A stretch of DNA of 27,520 nt from JANLSE01 sp038214135 (GTDB taxonomy: Bacteria > Chloroflexota > Chloroflexia > Chloroflexales > Roseiflexaceae): positions 1-27,520 of the forward strand of contig JBBQSD010000080.1 of NCBI GenBank assembly GCA_038214135.1, written 5' to 3'. A model generated the notes under the pieces. It was not told the DNA's origin. It searched no databases and was given only the letters and a program-made list of their open reading frames with translations. A program made the translations under genes and the position numbers. Every line of letters starts with the position of its first letter. Within the stretch, counting starts at the first letter, position 1. This document shows, piece by piece, positions 1 through 7,998 of the stretch.

Positions 1-332
1 TGGCAGGGTACGCGATGGATATGTCTCACCTCGCGCTTCGGTTGCGCGCCCAGGCCCTGCATGCTCTTGGATTTCTCACGACCTGTTTGAGCGCCTTGGG
101 AATAGTGTCGGTCTGAGGAGGCAATCGCCAAAGCCCTCACCGCTGACTCTGCACCCATAGCATAACCTGGCCCGCAAGCTGCTCCCAGCACCACACCAGT
201 GGATCGAGCACATCTGGTAGTATCGAGTGAGTGTATCTCCCATAGATCGGGGGTAGGTAGCTACACGCCGCTCCGATGGAAACACTCTACGGGCAACAGC
301 TTGAGATTCATGCAAGAAGATTGGATTTGCAT

Positions 333-367
333 GATAGCTGATAGCTGATAGCTGATAGCTGATAGCT
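333..367. repeat. Heptamer tandem repeat, GATAGCT x5
   Basis: Five exact head-to-tail copies of GATAGCT lie about 20 bp upstream of the selB promoter. The unit is related to the GATAGCC-type units at 4078-4110 and 12809-12842, so this belongs to an interspersed heptamer family in this genome. It resembles in style the short tandemly repeated repetitive (STRR) sequences known from cyanobacteria. No function can be read from it. Confidence 0.9.
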
Positions 368-384
368 AGAAAGCTATATCGTTC

Positions 385-413
385 TTGCCCAACAGCAACG
401 AGCATGCTACAAT
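385..413 (+). promoter_or_regulatory. Sigma70-like promoter for the selB operon
   Basis: TTGCCC at 385-390 and TACAAT at 408-413 are separated by 17 bp, the optimal spacing for a housekeeping promoter. The start of transcription would fall near 420, leaving a leader of about 35 nt before the selB ATG at 455. This is pattern-based only. Confidence 0.5.
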
Positions 414-454
414 GTTCGGTACGGTTTCGGATCAGTAGGCTGTGACACTCCTCC

Positions 455-2287
455 ATGTATGTCGTTGGTACGGCAGGTCACGTTGACCACGGCAAGTCAA
501 CGCTCGTAAAAATACTCACCGGCATCGACCCGGATCGCTGGGAAGAAGAACAGCGCCGTGAGATGACGATTGACCTCGGCTTTGCTTGGCTGAAACTACC
601 AAGCGGCCAGACGGTCAGTATCATTGATGTTCCCGGACACGAACGCTTTATCAAAAATATGCTCGCTGGCGTTGGTGGAATCGACGCAGCTCTGTTCATT
701 GTCGCTGCCGATGAGTCAGTGATGCCACAGACGCAGGAACATCTGGCAATCCTGGATCTGCTCGATGTTGCGCATGGGGTGGTTGTTCTGACCAAAGCCG
801 ATCTGGTGGATGACGACTGGTTGAGCCTTGTCCAGGATGATGTGCGTTCGCGCCTGAGTGGCACAGTATTGGCCAATGCGCCAATCGTTCCAGTTTCTGC
901 GCGCAGTGGGCGCGGGATTACCGAATTGCTGGCAACACTTGAACAGGTGCTCAGCCAGACGCCATCGCGTTCGGTGGCGAATGGCATTCCGCGATTGCCA
1001 ATTGATCGGTCGTTTACGATTGGTGGATTTGGAGCGGTTGTGACTGGTACGCTGATCGATGGCCCGCTCACTATTGGTGATGAGGTTGAGATCCTGCCCA
1101 AGGGCCTGCGCGCGCGGGTTCGCGGATTGCAGTTGCATCAGCAGCGCACCGAGATAGCCCTGCCCGGCTCGCGAGTGGCCGTGAACCTGGCCGGAGTTTC
1201 GCACCATGATCTTGTGCGCGGCGATGTGCTCACGCTTCCTGGCCGTGTGCGCCCAACCGATGTGATCGATGCGCGATTACGGCTGGCATCCGGTGTGCCA
1301 CCAATTGAGCAGAATGATCGGCTGGAACTGTTTGTTGGCGCATGCGAAGTACCCTGCCGCGTCACCCTGCTGGATACGGAAATCCTTGGGCCTGGCCAGA
1401 GTGGCTGGGTGCAGATCCGCCTCGAACGGCCAATTGCGGTCGTTCGCGGTGATCGCTACATCCTGCGCCAGCCATCACCAAGCCAGACACTCGGCGGCGG
1501 GCGGATTGCCGATACACACCCGGCCCGCCATCGGCGCTTCCGCCCGGATGTGATTGCCATGCTCGAAGCATTGGCGCGTGGCACACCCGCCGATCTCATC
1601 CAGCAAGTGCTTAGCGATGGAATGCCACACCACCAAACGGAGCTTGCGCGAACCACTGGCCTCTCGGATACCCTGCTACACGAGGGGCTGGATGAACTAC
1701 ACGCTCGCGGCGAGATTGTTGTGCGCGCTGAATGGCAGATGAACACGAAGGCTTGGGCGATCCTGAACGACAAAATTCGCCAGGCGCTGGCGGGCTACCA
1801 TCGGCGCTACCCATTACGTAGCGGGATGCCACGCGAGGAACTACGCAGCCGCCTGAAGCTGAATGCAGAAGCACTCGATATTCTGCTTGAGATGGCAGAT
1901 GTGATTGTTCAGGGAACGCTGATACGCGCCATAGATCATGTTCCAACGCCAAACGCGCAACAGGCGCGGGAGATTCGCCTACTGCTTGATGGCTGTGCGC
2001 GAACACCATATAGCCCGCCGATTCCTGAGCTTGAACCAGAACTACTTGGCCTGTTGATCGAGCAGGGCCAACTGGTCAAGGTTTCTGCCGATGTCGTGTT
2101 TCTGCCAGAATCCTATCGCGAGATGGTTGCGTGGGTGCGCCAGCAGATCGATAGCGCAGGCAGCGTGACTGTCGCACAGTTCCGGGATCGGTTTCAGACG
2201 AGCCGCAAGTATGCCCTGGCCATGATGGAGCATCTCGATGAGCGCAAGGTAACGCGGCGTGTTGGTGATGCACGCGTGATCTATTAG
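455..2287 (+). CDS. selB: Selenocysteine-specific translation elongation factor SelB
   Basis: SelB is a GTPase that delivers selenocysteinyl-tRNA(Sec) to the ribosome at UGA codons marked by a SECIS hairpin. The 610-residue product has the expected G motifs: GHVDHGKS at 8-15, the switch-I segment EMTIDLGF at 36-43, DVPGHE at 58-63 and TKAD at 113-116. The SelB-type phrase PGHERFIKNMLAG follows, then EF-Tu-like beta-barrel domains, and a C-terminal part (roughly from residue 370) that fits the winged-helix repeats that bind SECIS RNA. Length is normal for bacterial SelB. The ATG at 455 starts directly at the G domain; no clear Shine-Dalgarno precedes it. selA, selC and selD are not in the window. 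It is the first gene of a likely operon with the small paralogs downstream. The usual glycine of the RG-I/M-TID switch is replaced (RREMTID). Confidence 0.95.
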   Translation: MYVVGTAGHVDHGKSTLVKILTGIDPDRWEEEQRREMTIDLGFAWLKLPSGQTVSIIDVPGHERFIKNMLAGVGGIDAALFIVAADESVMPQTQEHLAILDLLDVAHGVVVLTKADLVDDDWLSLVQDDVRSRLSGTVLANAPIVPVSARSGRGITELLATLEQVLSQTPSRSVANGIPRLPIDRSFTIGGFGAVVTGTLIDGPLTIGDEVEILPKGLRARVRGLQLHQQRTEIALPGSRVAVNLAGVSHHDLVRGDVLTLPGRVRPTDVIDARLRLASGVPPIEQNDRLELFVGACEVPCRVTLLDTEILGPGQSGWVQIRLERPIAVVRGDRYILRQPSPSQTLGGGRIADTHPARHRRFRPDVIAMLEALARGTPADLIQQVLSDGMPHHQTELARTTGLSDTLLHEGLDELHARGEIVVRAEWQMNTKAWAILNDKIRQALAGYHRRYPLRSGMPREELRSRLKLNAEALDILLEMADVIVQGTLIRAIDHVPTPNAQQAREIRLLLDGCARTPYSPPIPELEPELLGLLIEQGQLVKVSADVVFLPESYREMVAWVRQQIDSAGSVTVAQFRDRFQTSRKYALAMMEHLDERKVTRRVGDARVIY

Positions 2288-2316
2288 ATACGTGCTTGGC
2301 TACATGGAGAGAACCC

Positions 2317-2583
2317 ATGACTGCATCAACAGAAGCAACGGAATATCATGAGGTCTTGCGAACACTGGGCTATTTTGTCCAACAACAACACATGAGCGAA
2401 GTGACGATCACAGAATTTGAGCGCGGTTGGGTGGTTGCCGGGCTGATCTACAAATCAACAGCCCAAGGATTTCTGCGTGTGCCAATCGATTTCGTTGTTT
2501 CACACGATGAACTGCGTAAATTGGCACAGGAAATGCGTGAGCAGCGGCGGGCCGATCAGCCGAAACGAGGGTGGTTTCGATAA
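2317..2583 (+). CDS. Small hypothetical protein, paralog of the next gene (copy A)
   Basis: This is an 88-residue protein of unknown function. The ATG at 2317 is preferred over a TTG at 2296 because GGAGAG (2306-2311) lies 5 nt upstream of it. The central pattern YxxVLRxLGYF, then SxVxIxExExG and VVxG, recurs in the following gene, so the two are a tandem duplication that has diverged. The C-terminus is basic (RRADQPKRGW). There is no signal peptide, membrane segment or Cys-rich site. It begins 29 nt after selB and is probably co-transcribed. I do not recognise the family. Confidence 0.75.
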   Translation: MTASTEATEYHEVLRTLGYFVQQQHMSEVTITEFERGWVVAGLIYKSTAQGFLRVPIDFVVSHDELRKLAQEMREQRRADQPKRGWFR

Positions 2584-2631
2584 GGTACCCAAGAGCAAAG
2601 CATTTAGTTTTCATACCTGAAGGGTTTATCT

Positions 2632-2904
2632 ATGAAACTATTCCAGGGCATGGCTCATACCGAATACCAGGATGTGTTGCGCGCCCTGGGATATTTTATC
2701 GATGAACGCGGCTATAGTGATGTCCGCATTATCGAGATCGAGGACGGAATCGTCGTTCAGGGTCGCGTTGCGGATCGCCGTGAGATTGGCAAATCGAGTT
2801 TCGATACGTTTCTGATAACGGAGCAGGATCTGAAAGAGATGATCGCCGATGCGTTTCGGCGACGCGGCCAGAAGCCGCCTGCCTATACTGGAATAAAGGA
2901 ATAA
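2632..2904 (+). CDS. Small hypothetical protein, paralog of the previous gene (copy B)
   Basis: This 90-residue protein of unknown function shares the YxxVLRxLGYFxxxxxxSxVxIxE core and a similar helical, basic C-terminus with the preceding gene. The predicted pattern is a helix, two or three strands, then a helix ending in RRRGQK. AAGGG at 2620-2625 is a suitable ribosome binding site for the ATG at 2632. The stop is 3 nt before the zincin gene, so co-translation with that gene is likely. The domain may be a small alpha/beta adaptor, but nothing in it identifies a ligand or a catalytic site. Confidence 0.8.
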   Translation: MKLFQGMAHTEYQDVLRALGYFIDERGYSDVRIIEIEDGIVVQGRVADRREIGKSSFDTFLITEQDLKEMIADAFRRRGQKPPAYTGIKE

Positions 2905-2907
2905 CAC

Positions 2908-4089
2908 ATGTCACCAATTCGCAATACCGATCTGCGCCGCCTGGGTGGGCTGCTGCTGCTTGGCGTGGTTGCCGGATATGGCGTTCGTTATGTCGCGTCG
3001 AAGGCATCTGCGGCAGCGGCAAATAAGCCACTCAGCCTGGCCGATTGGGATCTCGCCCGCCGGATCGCCCTGCGCGTTTCGGAATCGGCTGAGCATCCCG
3101 TGCGCGATCGGGCGATCCGGCAGGCCCAGTACCAGGAGATGGTCGCCCAGAGTGAGCCGTTGATCGCACGCTATATGAACGCGCATCTAGCGCAGCCAAT
3201 CAGCCGTGTGCATGTCTTTGATCGGCGTGAATGGCTGGAAGCCAACTTCTTTGCCTTTCAGCAGTTGCTTGAGCCAGTGGAAGAAATCTATCGCGAGGCG
3301 CAGGTGCCCGGCACGCTCGGAACAATGTTCAGCCTGGTTAATCGGCAAATTATCGGCACCCAGTTGGGTGTTCTGCTCGGGTTTTTGGCGCGGCGGGTGC
3401 TTGGCCAGTATGATCTGAGCCTGCTTTCGCCCGATCCAGCGGTGCGCGGCGCGCTGTATTTCGTCGAGCCAAATATCGCCAAGATCCAATCGATTCTTGG
3501 CGTCAGTGATGAGGAATTCCGGCTGTGGATCGCGCTGCACGAGACATCGCATGTGTTTGAGTTTGAGGCCTTCCCCTGGGTTCGTTCCCATTTTCAGGGC
3601 TTGTTGCGCGAATTTCTCGGCCAGGTTTCCGAGCAGATCAGTAGTTTTTCGGATCTTACCAAGGTGATTGAGCGGATTCGCCTGGGCCGGGCGCAGGGCA
3701 AACACTGGATCGAGCTAATGCTGACGCCAGCGCAGCAGCAATCATTCGATAAACTCCAGGCGCTGATGTCGCTTGTGGAAGGCTATTCAAACCATATTAT
3801 GAATGCGATTGGCCGCGATCTGCTGCCCCATTTCGATCAGATCGAGCAGCGCGTGGAACAGCGCAAGATCAACCGGCCATTGTTCGAGGAAGTCTTCAAC
3901 CGCATTACCGGCATGGATCTGAAACTGGCCCAGTATCAGCAGGGCGAACAATTTATTGATGCGATCGTCGCCCAGCGTGGCGTCGATTTCGCCAATCGCG
4001 TGTGGGAGCGTCCGGAGAATCTGCCAAGCATGGACGAGATCCGTAACCCGGAACGCTGGATTGCCAGAATCGGCGAACATAGCCGATAG
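2908..4089 (+). CDS. Zincin_2 / DUF2342-type putative metalloprotease, membrane anchored
   Basis: This is a 393-residue protein of the DUF2342/zincin_2 family, described in Actinobacteria as associated with coenzyme F420 biosynthesis genes. The HExxH-like site is HETSH at residues 211-215, inside the family phrase LHETSHxxxFEAFPWxRSH. A hydrophobic stretch at about residues 10-24 (GGLLLLGVVAGYGVRYVA) may anchor the N-terminus. AAAGGA at 2895-2900 is the ribosome binding site, 7 nt from the ATG. No F420 gene lies in the window. The last two codons and the TAG stop lie inside a GATAGCC-type repeat (4078-4110), so the original C-terminus may have been altered by it. The substrate is unknown; zinc binding is inferred from the motif only. 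Confidence 0.82.
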   Translation: MSPIRNTDLRRLGGLLLLGVVAGYGVRYVASKASAAAANKPLSLADWDLARRIALRVSESAEHPVRDRAIRQAQYQEMVAQSEPLIARYMNAHLAQPISRVHVFDRREWLEANFFAFQQLLEPVEEIYREAQVPGTLGTMFSLVNRQIIGTQLGVLLGFLARRVLGQYDLSLLSPDPAVRGALYFVEPNIAKIQSILGVSDEEFRLWIALHETSHVFEFEAFPWVRSHFQGLLREFLGQVSEQISSFSDLTKVIERIRLGRAQGKHWIELMLTPAQQQSFDKLQALMSLVEGYSNHIMNAIGRDLLPHFDQIEQRVEQRKINRPLFEEVFNRITGMDLKLAQYQQGEQFIDAIVAQRGVDFANRVWERPENLPSMDEIRNPERWIARIGEHSR

Positions 4090-4110
4090 CCGATAACCGA
4101 TAGCCGAAGG
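4078..4110. repeat. GATAGCC-type heptamer repeat overlapping a stop codon
   Basis: This 33-bp block is built from CCGATAG/CCGATAA units and ends in CCGAAGG. It closely matches the 34-bp block at 12809-12842 (same first 12 bases and same last 14 bases). It supplies the final codons and the TAG of the zincin gene, and lies just upstream of the next gene. Confidence 0.88.
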
Positions 4111-4128
4111 CTGTTTTCATCGATCAGT

Positions 4129-5130
4129 GTGCGGTGCGCCGCATGGATATCTACGGCAGGTATGTGGGCACATCTGAGCCAACCCGAGCTTGTTGCAGAA
4201 GATCCCGCCTATTGTGATGCGGTGCGCCGTGCATTGGCGCGGCTTGGCGAATATATCGAAATTATCGTCCGGCCACTGAATATGCGGCCAGTTGGCGCAT
4301 CGATTCTGGCGATCAGTCGGGATCGGGTTGAAGTACGGGTCACATCCAGCTCAAGCCATATCGTAATCGCAATTGGGCCGGATGCCGATCTGGCTGGCGA
4401 GATCTTCTGGTTACGAACGATGGCCACGCGCAACCTGGCGGCGCATCGCCTGATCTCCCACGATCAGAGCGGTGCCCGCGTGCCCTTCAGCTATGCCATC
4501 CTTTCATTCTTGGGTGGTGCAGCCTTGGTCAACACCGCTGATTCGGCATTGGTTCGGGTGGCCGCTCGGGCAACTGGCCGGACACTGCGCCGCGCACATC
4601 AGGTGATCGCACCAGGATTTGGCCGCCCAACGCCGAGTGGCCGCTGGTTGAGTAACAGTTGGCCGATGGTGCTGCGGGCCTGGCTGGATTCGACCGAGGC
4701 GCTGACGCTGGCGACACACACATTCGATAGCGAGACATATGCTGCGCTGTTGGCGGCGACACTCGAACACCCCGATCTTGCCTGCGAAACGCCATGCCTA
4801 TTACATGGCGCAATTGGGCCAGCGCGCATCTTGGTCACATCCGGTGAAAGTATTCAGCTCGAAGCGCTGACATGCCCTGGCCCGATTGTGGCAGGCGATC
4901 CACTGCTTGATGTTGCCACTGCACTGCTGCCAAGCCAACCAGCCGCATTCCGCCAGGGGTTCCTGGAAGGGTATGCCGCCGTTGGGCCGCTTGATCAATC
5001 ACAGCGTCTGCGCCTGCGCCGCCTTGGGGTTCTTGCTATGCTGGCAAATGCTGCCACACAACCAGATCCGGCGATTCTGGCGAATCTCCCAGCGTTGGTT
5101 CGATCCGAACTGCGGATGATTGGGGGGTAG
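4129..5130 (+). CDS. APH-fold protein with degenerate catalytic site (probable pseudokinase)
   Basis: The product is up to 333 residues and has the layout of the aminoglycoside phosphotransferase (APH/choline kinase) family: an N-lobe-like part, a segment resembling the GRxLRRxHxxxxPGFGRP region, then LLHGAIGPARILV at about 225-237 and GDPLLDVATALL at about 257-268. In active kinases the loop is HGDxxxxN and is followed by a DFE/DWE metal-binding aspartate. Here the catalytic Asp is Ala228, the Asn position is Arg233, and the metal Asp is lost (QLEALT). I infer a non-catalytic binding protein. The start is uncertain: GTG at 4129 and ATG at 4162 are both possible and neither has a good ribosome binding site. 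It follows the zincin gene by 39 nt, probably in the same operon. Confidence 0.7.
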   Translation: MRCAAWISTAGMWAHLSQPELVAEDPAYCDAVRRALARLGEYIEIIVRPLNMRPVGASILAISRDRVEVRVTSSSSHIVIAIGPDADLAGEIFWLRTMATRNLAAHRLISHDQSGARVPFSYAILSFLGGAALVNTADSALVRVAARATGRTLRRAHQVIAPGFGRPTPSGRWLSNSWPMVLRAWLDSTEALTLATHTFDSETYAALLAATLEHPDLACETPCLLHGAIGPARILVTSGESIQLEALTCPGPIVAGDPLLDVATALLPSQPAAFRQGFLEGYAAVGPLDQSQRLRLRRLGVLAMLANAATQPDPAILANLPALVRSELRMIGG

Positions 5131-5136
5131 AGCCGA

Positions 5137-5237
5137 GGAGTCAGGAGTCAGAATACGGAACTGCGGAACTGCGGAACCGAGAGTAAGCGAACTGATAACC
5201 GCCACCATCACATATTGATCGCAGCCGAGGCATGACC
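5137..5237. repeat. Composite intergenic repeats (GGAGTCA, GGAACTGC, shared 29-bp unit)
   Basis: The 5131-5391 gap contains no gene. It holds two GGAGTCA heptamers followed by GAATACGG (5137-5158), two copies of GGAACTGC (about 5157-5173), and a 29-bp unit at 5209-5237 found again at 21472-21500. The first block is also repeated at 21316-21345, so two different repeat units keep company in both gaps. Confidence 0.85.
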
Positions 5238-5391
5238 AATGGGTGCTGAAGCGCCACCAGCATTCTTTAAACAAGAACCGCGAGCAAGCGAATAGGTAGG
5301 GCATATCATATATGCCACAGACGCAGAGTAGTACCCGCAATAGTTCCTTCGAGTAGGTTCTTCATCATCCAAATTACGCATTGGAGCGCCT

Positions 5392-6330
5392 ATGTCTGCC
5401 ATTTGGTTTGATCACTTCATGACCTTTACCAGCGCTACGAATATCGATGACTATCTCGCCGAGTATGTGGCGCAAGGGTTTGTGACGCACGAGCAGACGG
5501 TGCGCCATCCACCTGGCTTACGCAATGGGTTTATCTCGTTAGGGCCAGATTATCTTGAATTCTGCTGGGTTGAGGACGAGACTCAGTTTGCAGCCAGCGC
5601 AGATCATCAGGTGTTCCGCACGGGAAAGCGCCCATTTGGGATCGGCATGATCGCCCAGGATATCCAGGCGCTGCACAACGATTGGCTAGCGCGTGGCTAT
5701 GTGGTTCCGCAAATTACATCGCGTGCCCCCAGCGATGCACCCGCCGATAGCCCGCCTGCATGGAGTTTTCAGGAAATCCCGCACGATCTCCTGCCAGGCT
5801 GCCTGTGCTTTGCCCTGACCTACCATACCCGCACACGAGATGAGCGCATTGAGGTGCGGGGCGGGCCGAATACAATCTATGCGCTCTCTGGAGTGACGTT
5901 CGTGACTGGGGAAGCGGAGATACGGGCGATGCGTTGGCGCGATCTATTAGCGCCAGAAGAATCGTTGGTTACGTCCGAGTCAGGCTTTACAATACAGATT
6001 GGGCCACATCTGGTTACATGGATGACGCCAGATGCCTACCTCACAACCTATGGCCAACCATGGATAACCTCCCCACACGTCTATGGCGATCTTGCGCTCG
6101 TTCACATCTTGGCAACCGATCTTGAGCAGGCGCGGATTGTGCTTGAACATGCGGGGCGTCGCGTTATTCCACACACAACAAATGGCCAGGAAGCGCTGCT
6201 GATCAAGCCTGATCCACGTGATGGTGTGACATTTCTTGTGCTGCAGCAGCCAATTGCAATATGGCTGCAAGAACGAACGGCGCGAACGGGTGAGCAGATC
6301 ACTTATTCTTCGGATGCTCAATTGCAATAA
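5392..6330 (+). CDS. Glyoxalase-like (VOC superfamily) protein
   Basis: This is a 312-residue protein whose start (xIWFDHFMTFT...) and overall pattern fit the two-module glyoxalase-like domain family within the vicinal oxygen chelate superfamily. The first module begins DHFMTF, with later FISLGPDYLEFCWVEDE; a second module follows from about residue 160, ending in a VTFLVLQ strand. Possible metal ligands are His8 and Glu57, but a complete site cannot be confirmed by eye, so the reaction is unknown. GGAG at 5383-5386 is a good ribosome binding site for the ATG. It is soluble, with no signal peptide. Its last 32 bp overlap the 3' end of the convergent ABC ATPase gene. Confidence 0.75.
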   Translation: MSAIWFDHFMTFTSATNIDDYLAEYVAQGFVTHEQTVRHPPGLRNGFISLGPDYLEFCWVEDETQFAASADHQVFRTGKRPFGIGMIAQDIQALHNDWLARGYVVPQITSRAPSDAPADSPPAWSFQEIPHDLLPGCLCFALTYHTRTRDERIEVRGGPNTIYALSGVTFVTGEAEIRAMRWRDLLAPEESLVTSESGFTIQIGPHLVTWMTPDAYLTTYGQPWITSPHVYGDLALVHILATDLEQARIVLEHAGRRVIPHTTNGQEALLIKPDPRDGVTFLVLQQPIAIWLQERTARTGEQITYSSDAQLQ

Positions 6331-7051
6331 TCTGGCCATCGCGCAGGCGGTAGAGATCATCGGCGAAGGCAGCGGCGACGGGATCGTGGGTTGCCATCAG
6401 CAGCGTCACGCCTGCGTGATCGCACAGGTTGCGCAGGACACCCAGCACGCGTTCACCGGTTCGGCTGTCGAGATCGCCGGTTGGTTCATCGGCCAGAATG
6501 ATCTGTGGGCGCGTCACTAATGCTCTGGCGATGGCCACCCGTTGCTGCTGGCCACCCGAAAGTTCATATGGGCGATGATTGGCGCGTTCAGCTAGCCCAA
6601 CCGCCGCCAGGCAACGCAGCACCCGCCCATCCCATTCGGCACGCGGAACTCCACCACCAATGCGTAGGGCCAACTCGACATTTTCGTAGGCGCTGGCCGT
6701 TGGCGTGAGCGCAAAACTCTGAAAAATAAAGCCAATATTGCGCCGCAGGATCGCCAATGCCTGTGTGTTGAGTGAATCCAAACGCTGCCCAGCCACCGTT
6801 ACCGTTCCTGCGCTTGGCCGATCCAGGCCACCAATCAGATTGAGCAATGTTGTCTTGCCACTGCCACTCGGCCCCATCAGCGCCACAAATCGCCCGCGTG
6901 ATGCTTCCAGGCTGACATTACGCAGCGCAACAACTTCACGGCCATTTGGGTTGAATACGCGGTCAACCTGCTCGACAGCAATCATGCGCGTATTCGTCTG
7001 AGCGCTTATGCTCGGAATATGACTCGCACCGGCAATCATTGGTACGTCCAT
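6299..7051 (-). CDS. ABC transporter ATP-binding protein, MacB/LolD type
   Basis: This ATPase would power an FtsX-type permease of the MacB/LolCDE class. With the ATG at 7051 it has 250 residues and all nucleotide-binding motifs: Walker A GPSGSGKT at 60-67, Q-loop Gln111, signature LSGGQQQR at 164-171, Walker B and D-loop DEPTGDLD at 188-195, and switch His222. The start is uncertain: the frame is open further upstream into the preceding gene, and ATGs at 7039 and 6985 are alternatives; the last gives the canonical family N-terminus. It follows the other ATPase gene by 16 nt, so the pair is probably co-transcribed and may form a heterodimer. It is 41% or so alike to its neighbour only by eye in the core motifs and lacks the extra C-terminal domain. 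The 3' end overlaps the convergent VOC gene. Confidence 0.92.
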   Translation of the reverse strand: MDVPMIAGASHIPSISAQTNTRMIAVEQVDRVFNPNGREVVALRNVSLEASRGRFVALMGPSGSGKTTLLNLIGGLDRPSAGTVTVAGQRLDSLNTQALAILRRNIGFIFQSFALTPTASAYENVELALRIGGGVPRAEWDGRVLRCLAAVGLAERANHRPYELSGGQQQRVAIARALVTRPQIILADEPTGDLDSRTGERVLGVLRNLCDHAGVTLLMATHDPVAAAFADDLYRLRDGQIIAIEHPKNK

Positions 7052-7067
7052 TCTTGATGGCCAAAGT

Positions 7068-7982
7068 CTAGCGATCCCGATATAGATCCAACAGATCTGC
7101 TTGTTCTGATTGTTCAATCATTGGCGCTTCATCGGATAGGCCCTCATCGCCTGGCCGAATCAGCAGCCCACCATCGACAATCTCAATCCGTGCCCGCCGC
7201 CCAATGCCAACCAACAGCCGCTGATCAGCAGGAATCTGGAGCCTTCCCGCCTGATCAACAACAACCTGCTCGAATGCGGAGCGGCTGCCCACCACTTCGG
7301 TGCTTACCTGCCCATCACGAATGGCGATAACTCGATCTGCCGTTGCCGCAACACGCGGATCATGCGTCACCATCACAACCGTCAGCCCATAGCGATCCCG
7401 TAGATCGCGCAGGAGTGCCAGAATCAACTGCGCGGTTGGCCAATCCACCTCACCGGTTGGTTCATCGCCAAGCAGGATGTGTGGCCGATTGGCTAATGCA
7501 CACGCAATCGCTACCCGCTGCTGCTGGCCACCAGAGAGTTGCGGTGGCTTGCGATGAATAAATTCCTGCGCCCCAACCGCGTTGAGCAACTCATTCGACC
7601 AGGCACGACGATTTTTGTGGCTCTGGCCAGCCAGGGTTGCCAAGAGTTCAACATTCTCCCTGGCACTCAGGTACGGCAGCACATTGCGCGTCGTCTGTTG
7701 CCACACAAACCCGATCTGCTCACGACGATAGGTCGTCAGATCGCCCTGGCTGAGTGTTAGCAGATCACGACCACCAACCAGCAACCGCCCAGCCGATGGG
7801 CGATCCAGCCCACCAAGCGCGCTCAGCAGTGTCGATTTCCCTGAACCGGATGGGCCAACCAGGGCCACAAACTCACCGCGCTCAATTTCGAGATCCAGCC
7901 CTTGCAAGGCAACGACTTCGAGATTGGCGATCTTAAAGATTTTGACCAGCCGATGGGCACTGATGAATGGTGATTCGGTCAT
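7068..7982 (-). CDS. ABC transporter ATPase with C-terminal AbrB/SpoVT-like domain
   Basis: This 304-residue protein has a complete MacB/LolD-type nucleotide-binding domain: Walker A GPSGSGKS at 43-50, Q-loop Gln95/96, signature LSGGQQQR at 149-156, Walker B LLGDEPTG at 170-177, His207. After the usual end (about residue 230) there is an extension. Residues 237-277 read FEQVVVDQAGRLQIPADQR, then an LLVGIGRRARIEIVDG stretch and LLIRPGDE. This is the swapped-hairpin AbrB/SpoVT pattern (VDxxGRxxIPxxxR...G....v.v.dG.ivirP), usually found in transcription regulators and antitoxins. An acidic tail follows. The family knowledge is established; the fusion is inferred from the translation. The domain may act as a dimerisation or sensing module rather than binding DNA. 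The D-loop region reads GEVDWPT, slightly unlike GDLDSRT in its neighbour. Confidence 0.9.
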   Translation of the reverse strand: MTESPFISAHRLVKIFKIANLEVVALQGLDLEIERGEFVALVGPSGSGKSTLLSALGGLDRPSAGRLLVGGRDLLTLSQGDLTTYRREQIGFVWQQTTRNVLPYLSARENVELLATLAGQSHKNRRAWSNELLNAVGAQEFIHRKPPQLSGGQQQRVAIACALANRPHILLGDEPTGEVDWPTAQLILALLRDLRDRYGLTVVMVTHDPRVAATADRVIAIRDGQVSTEVVGSRSAFEQVVVDQAGRLQIPADQRLLVGIGRRARIEIVDGGLLIRPGDEGLSDEAPMIEQSEQADLLDLYRDR

Positions 7983-7998
7983 ATGGTCGTAAGCTTTC

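Larger units (their letters stand above)
1..454. other. Upstream non-coding region, no confident gene
   Basis: No reading frame here resembles a known protein. One frame is open from the window edge to a TGA at 114-116 and could be the last ~37 residues of a gene upstream, but it is too short to judge. The rest holds a heptamer tandem repeat (333-367) and the promoter-like sequence in front of selB (385-413). An open frame covering most of the region on the minus strand reads through the repeat and looks spurious. Confidence 0.4.

Noticed and set aside
333..367. CRISPR array
   Set aside because: The units are 7 bp with no spacers; this is a simple tandem repeat.
76..456. Minus-strand open frame of 126 codons opposite the selB promoter
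   Set aside because: It includes translation of the GATAGCT array (AISYQLSAISY) and has no protein-like features.
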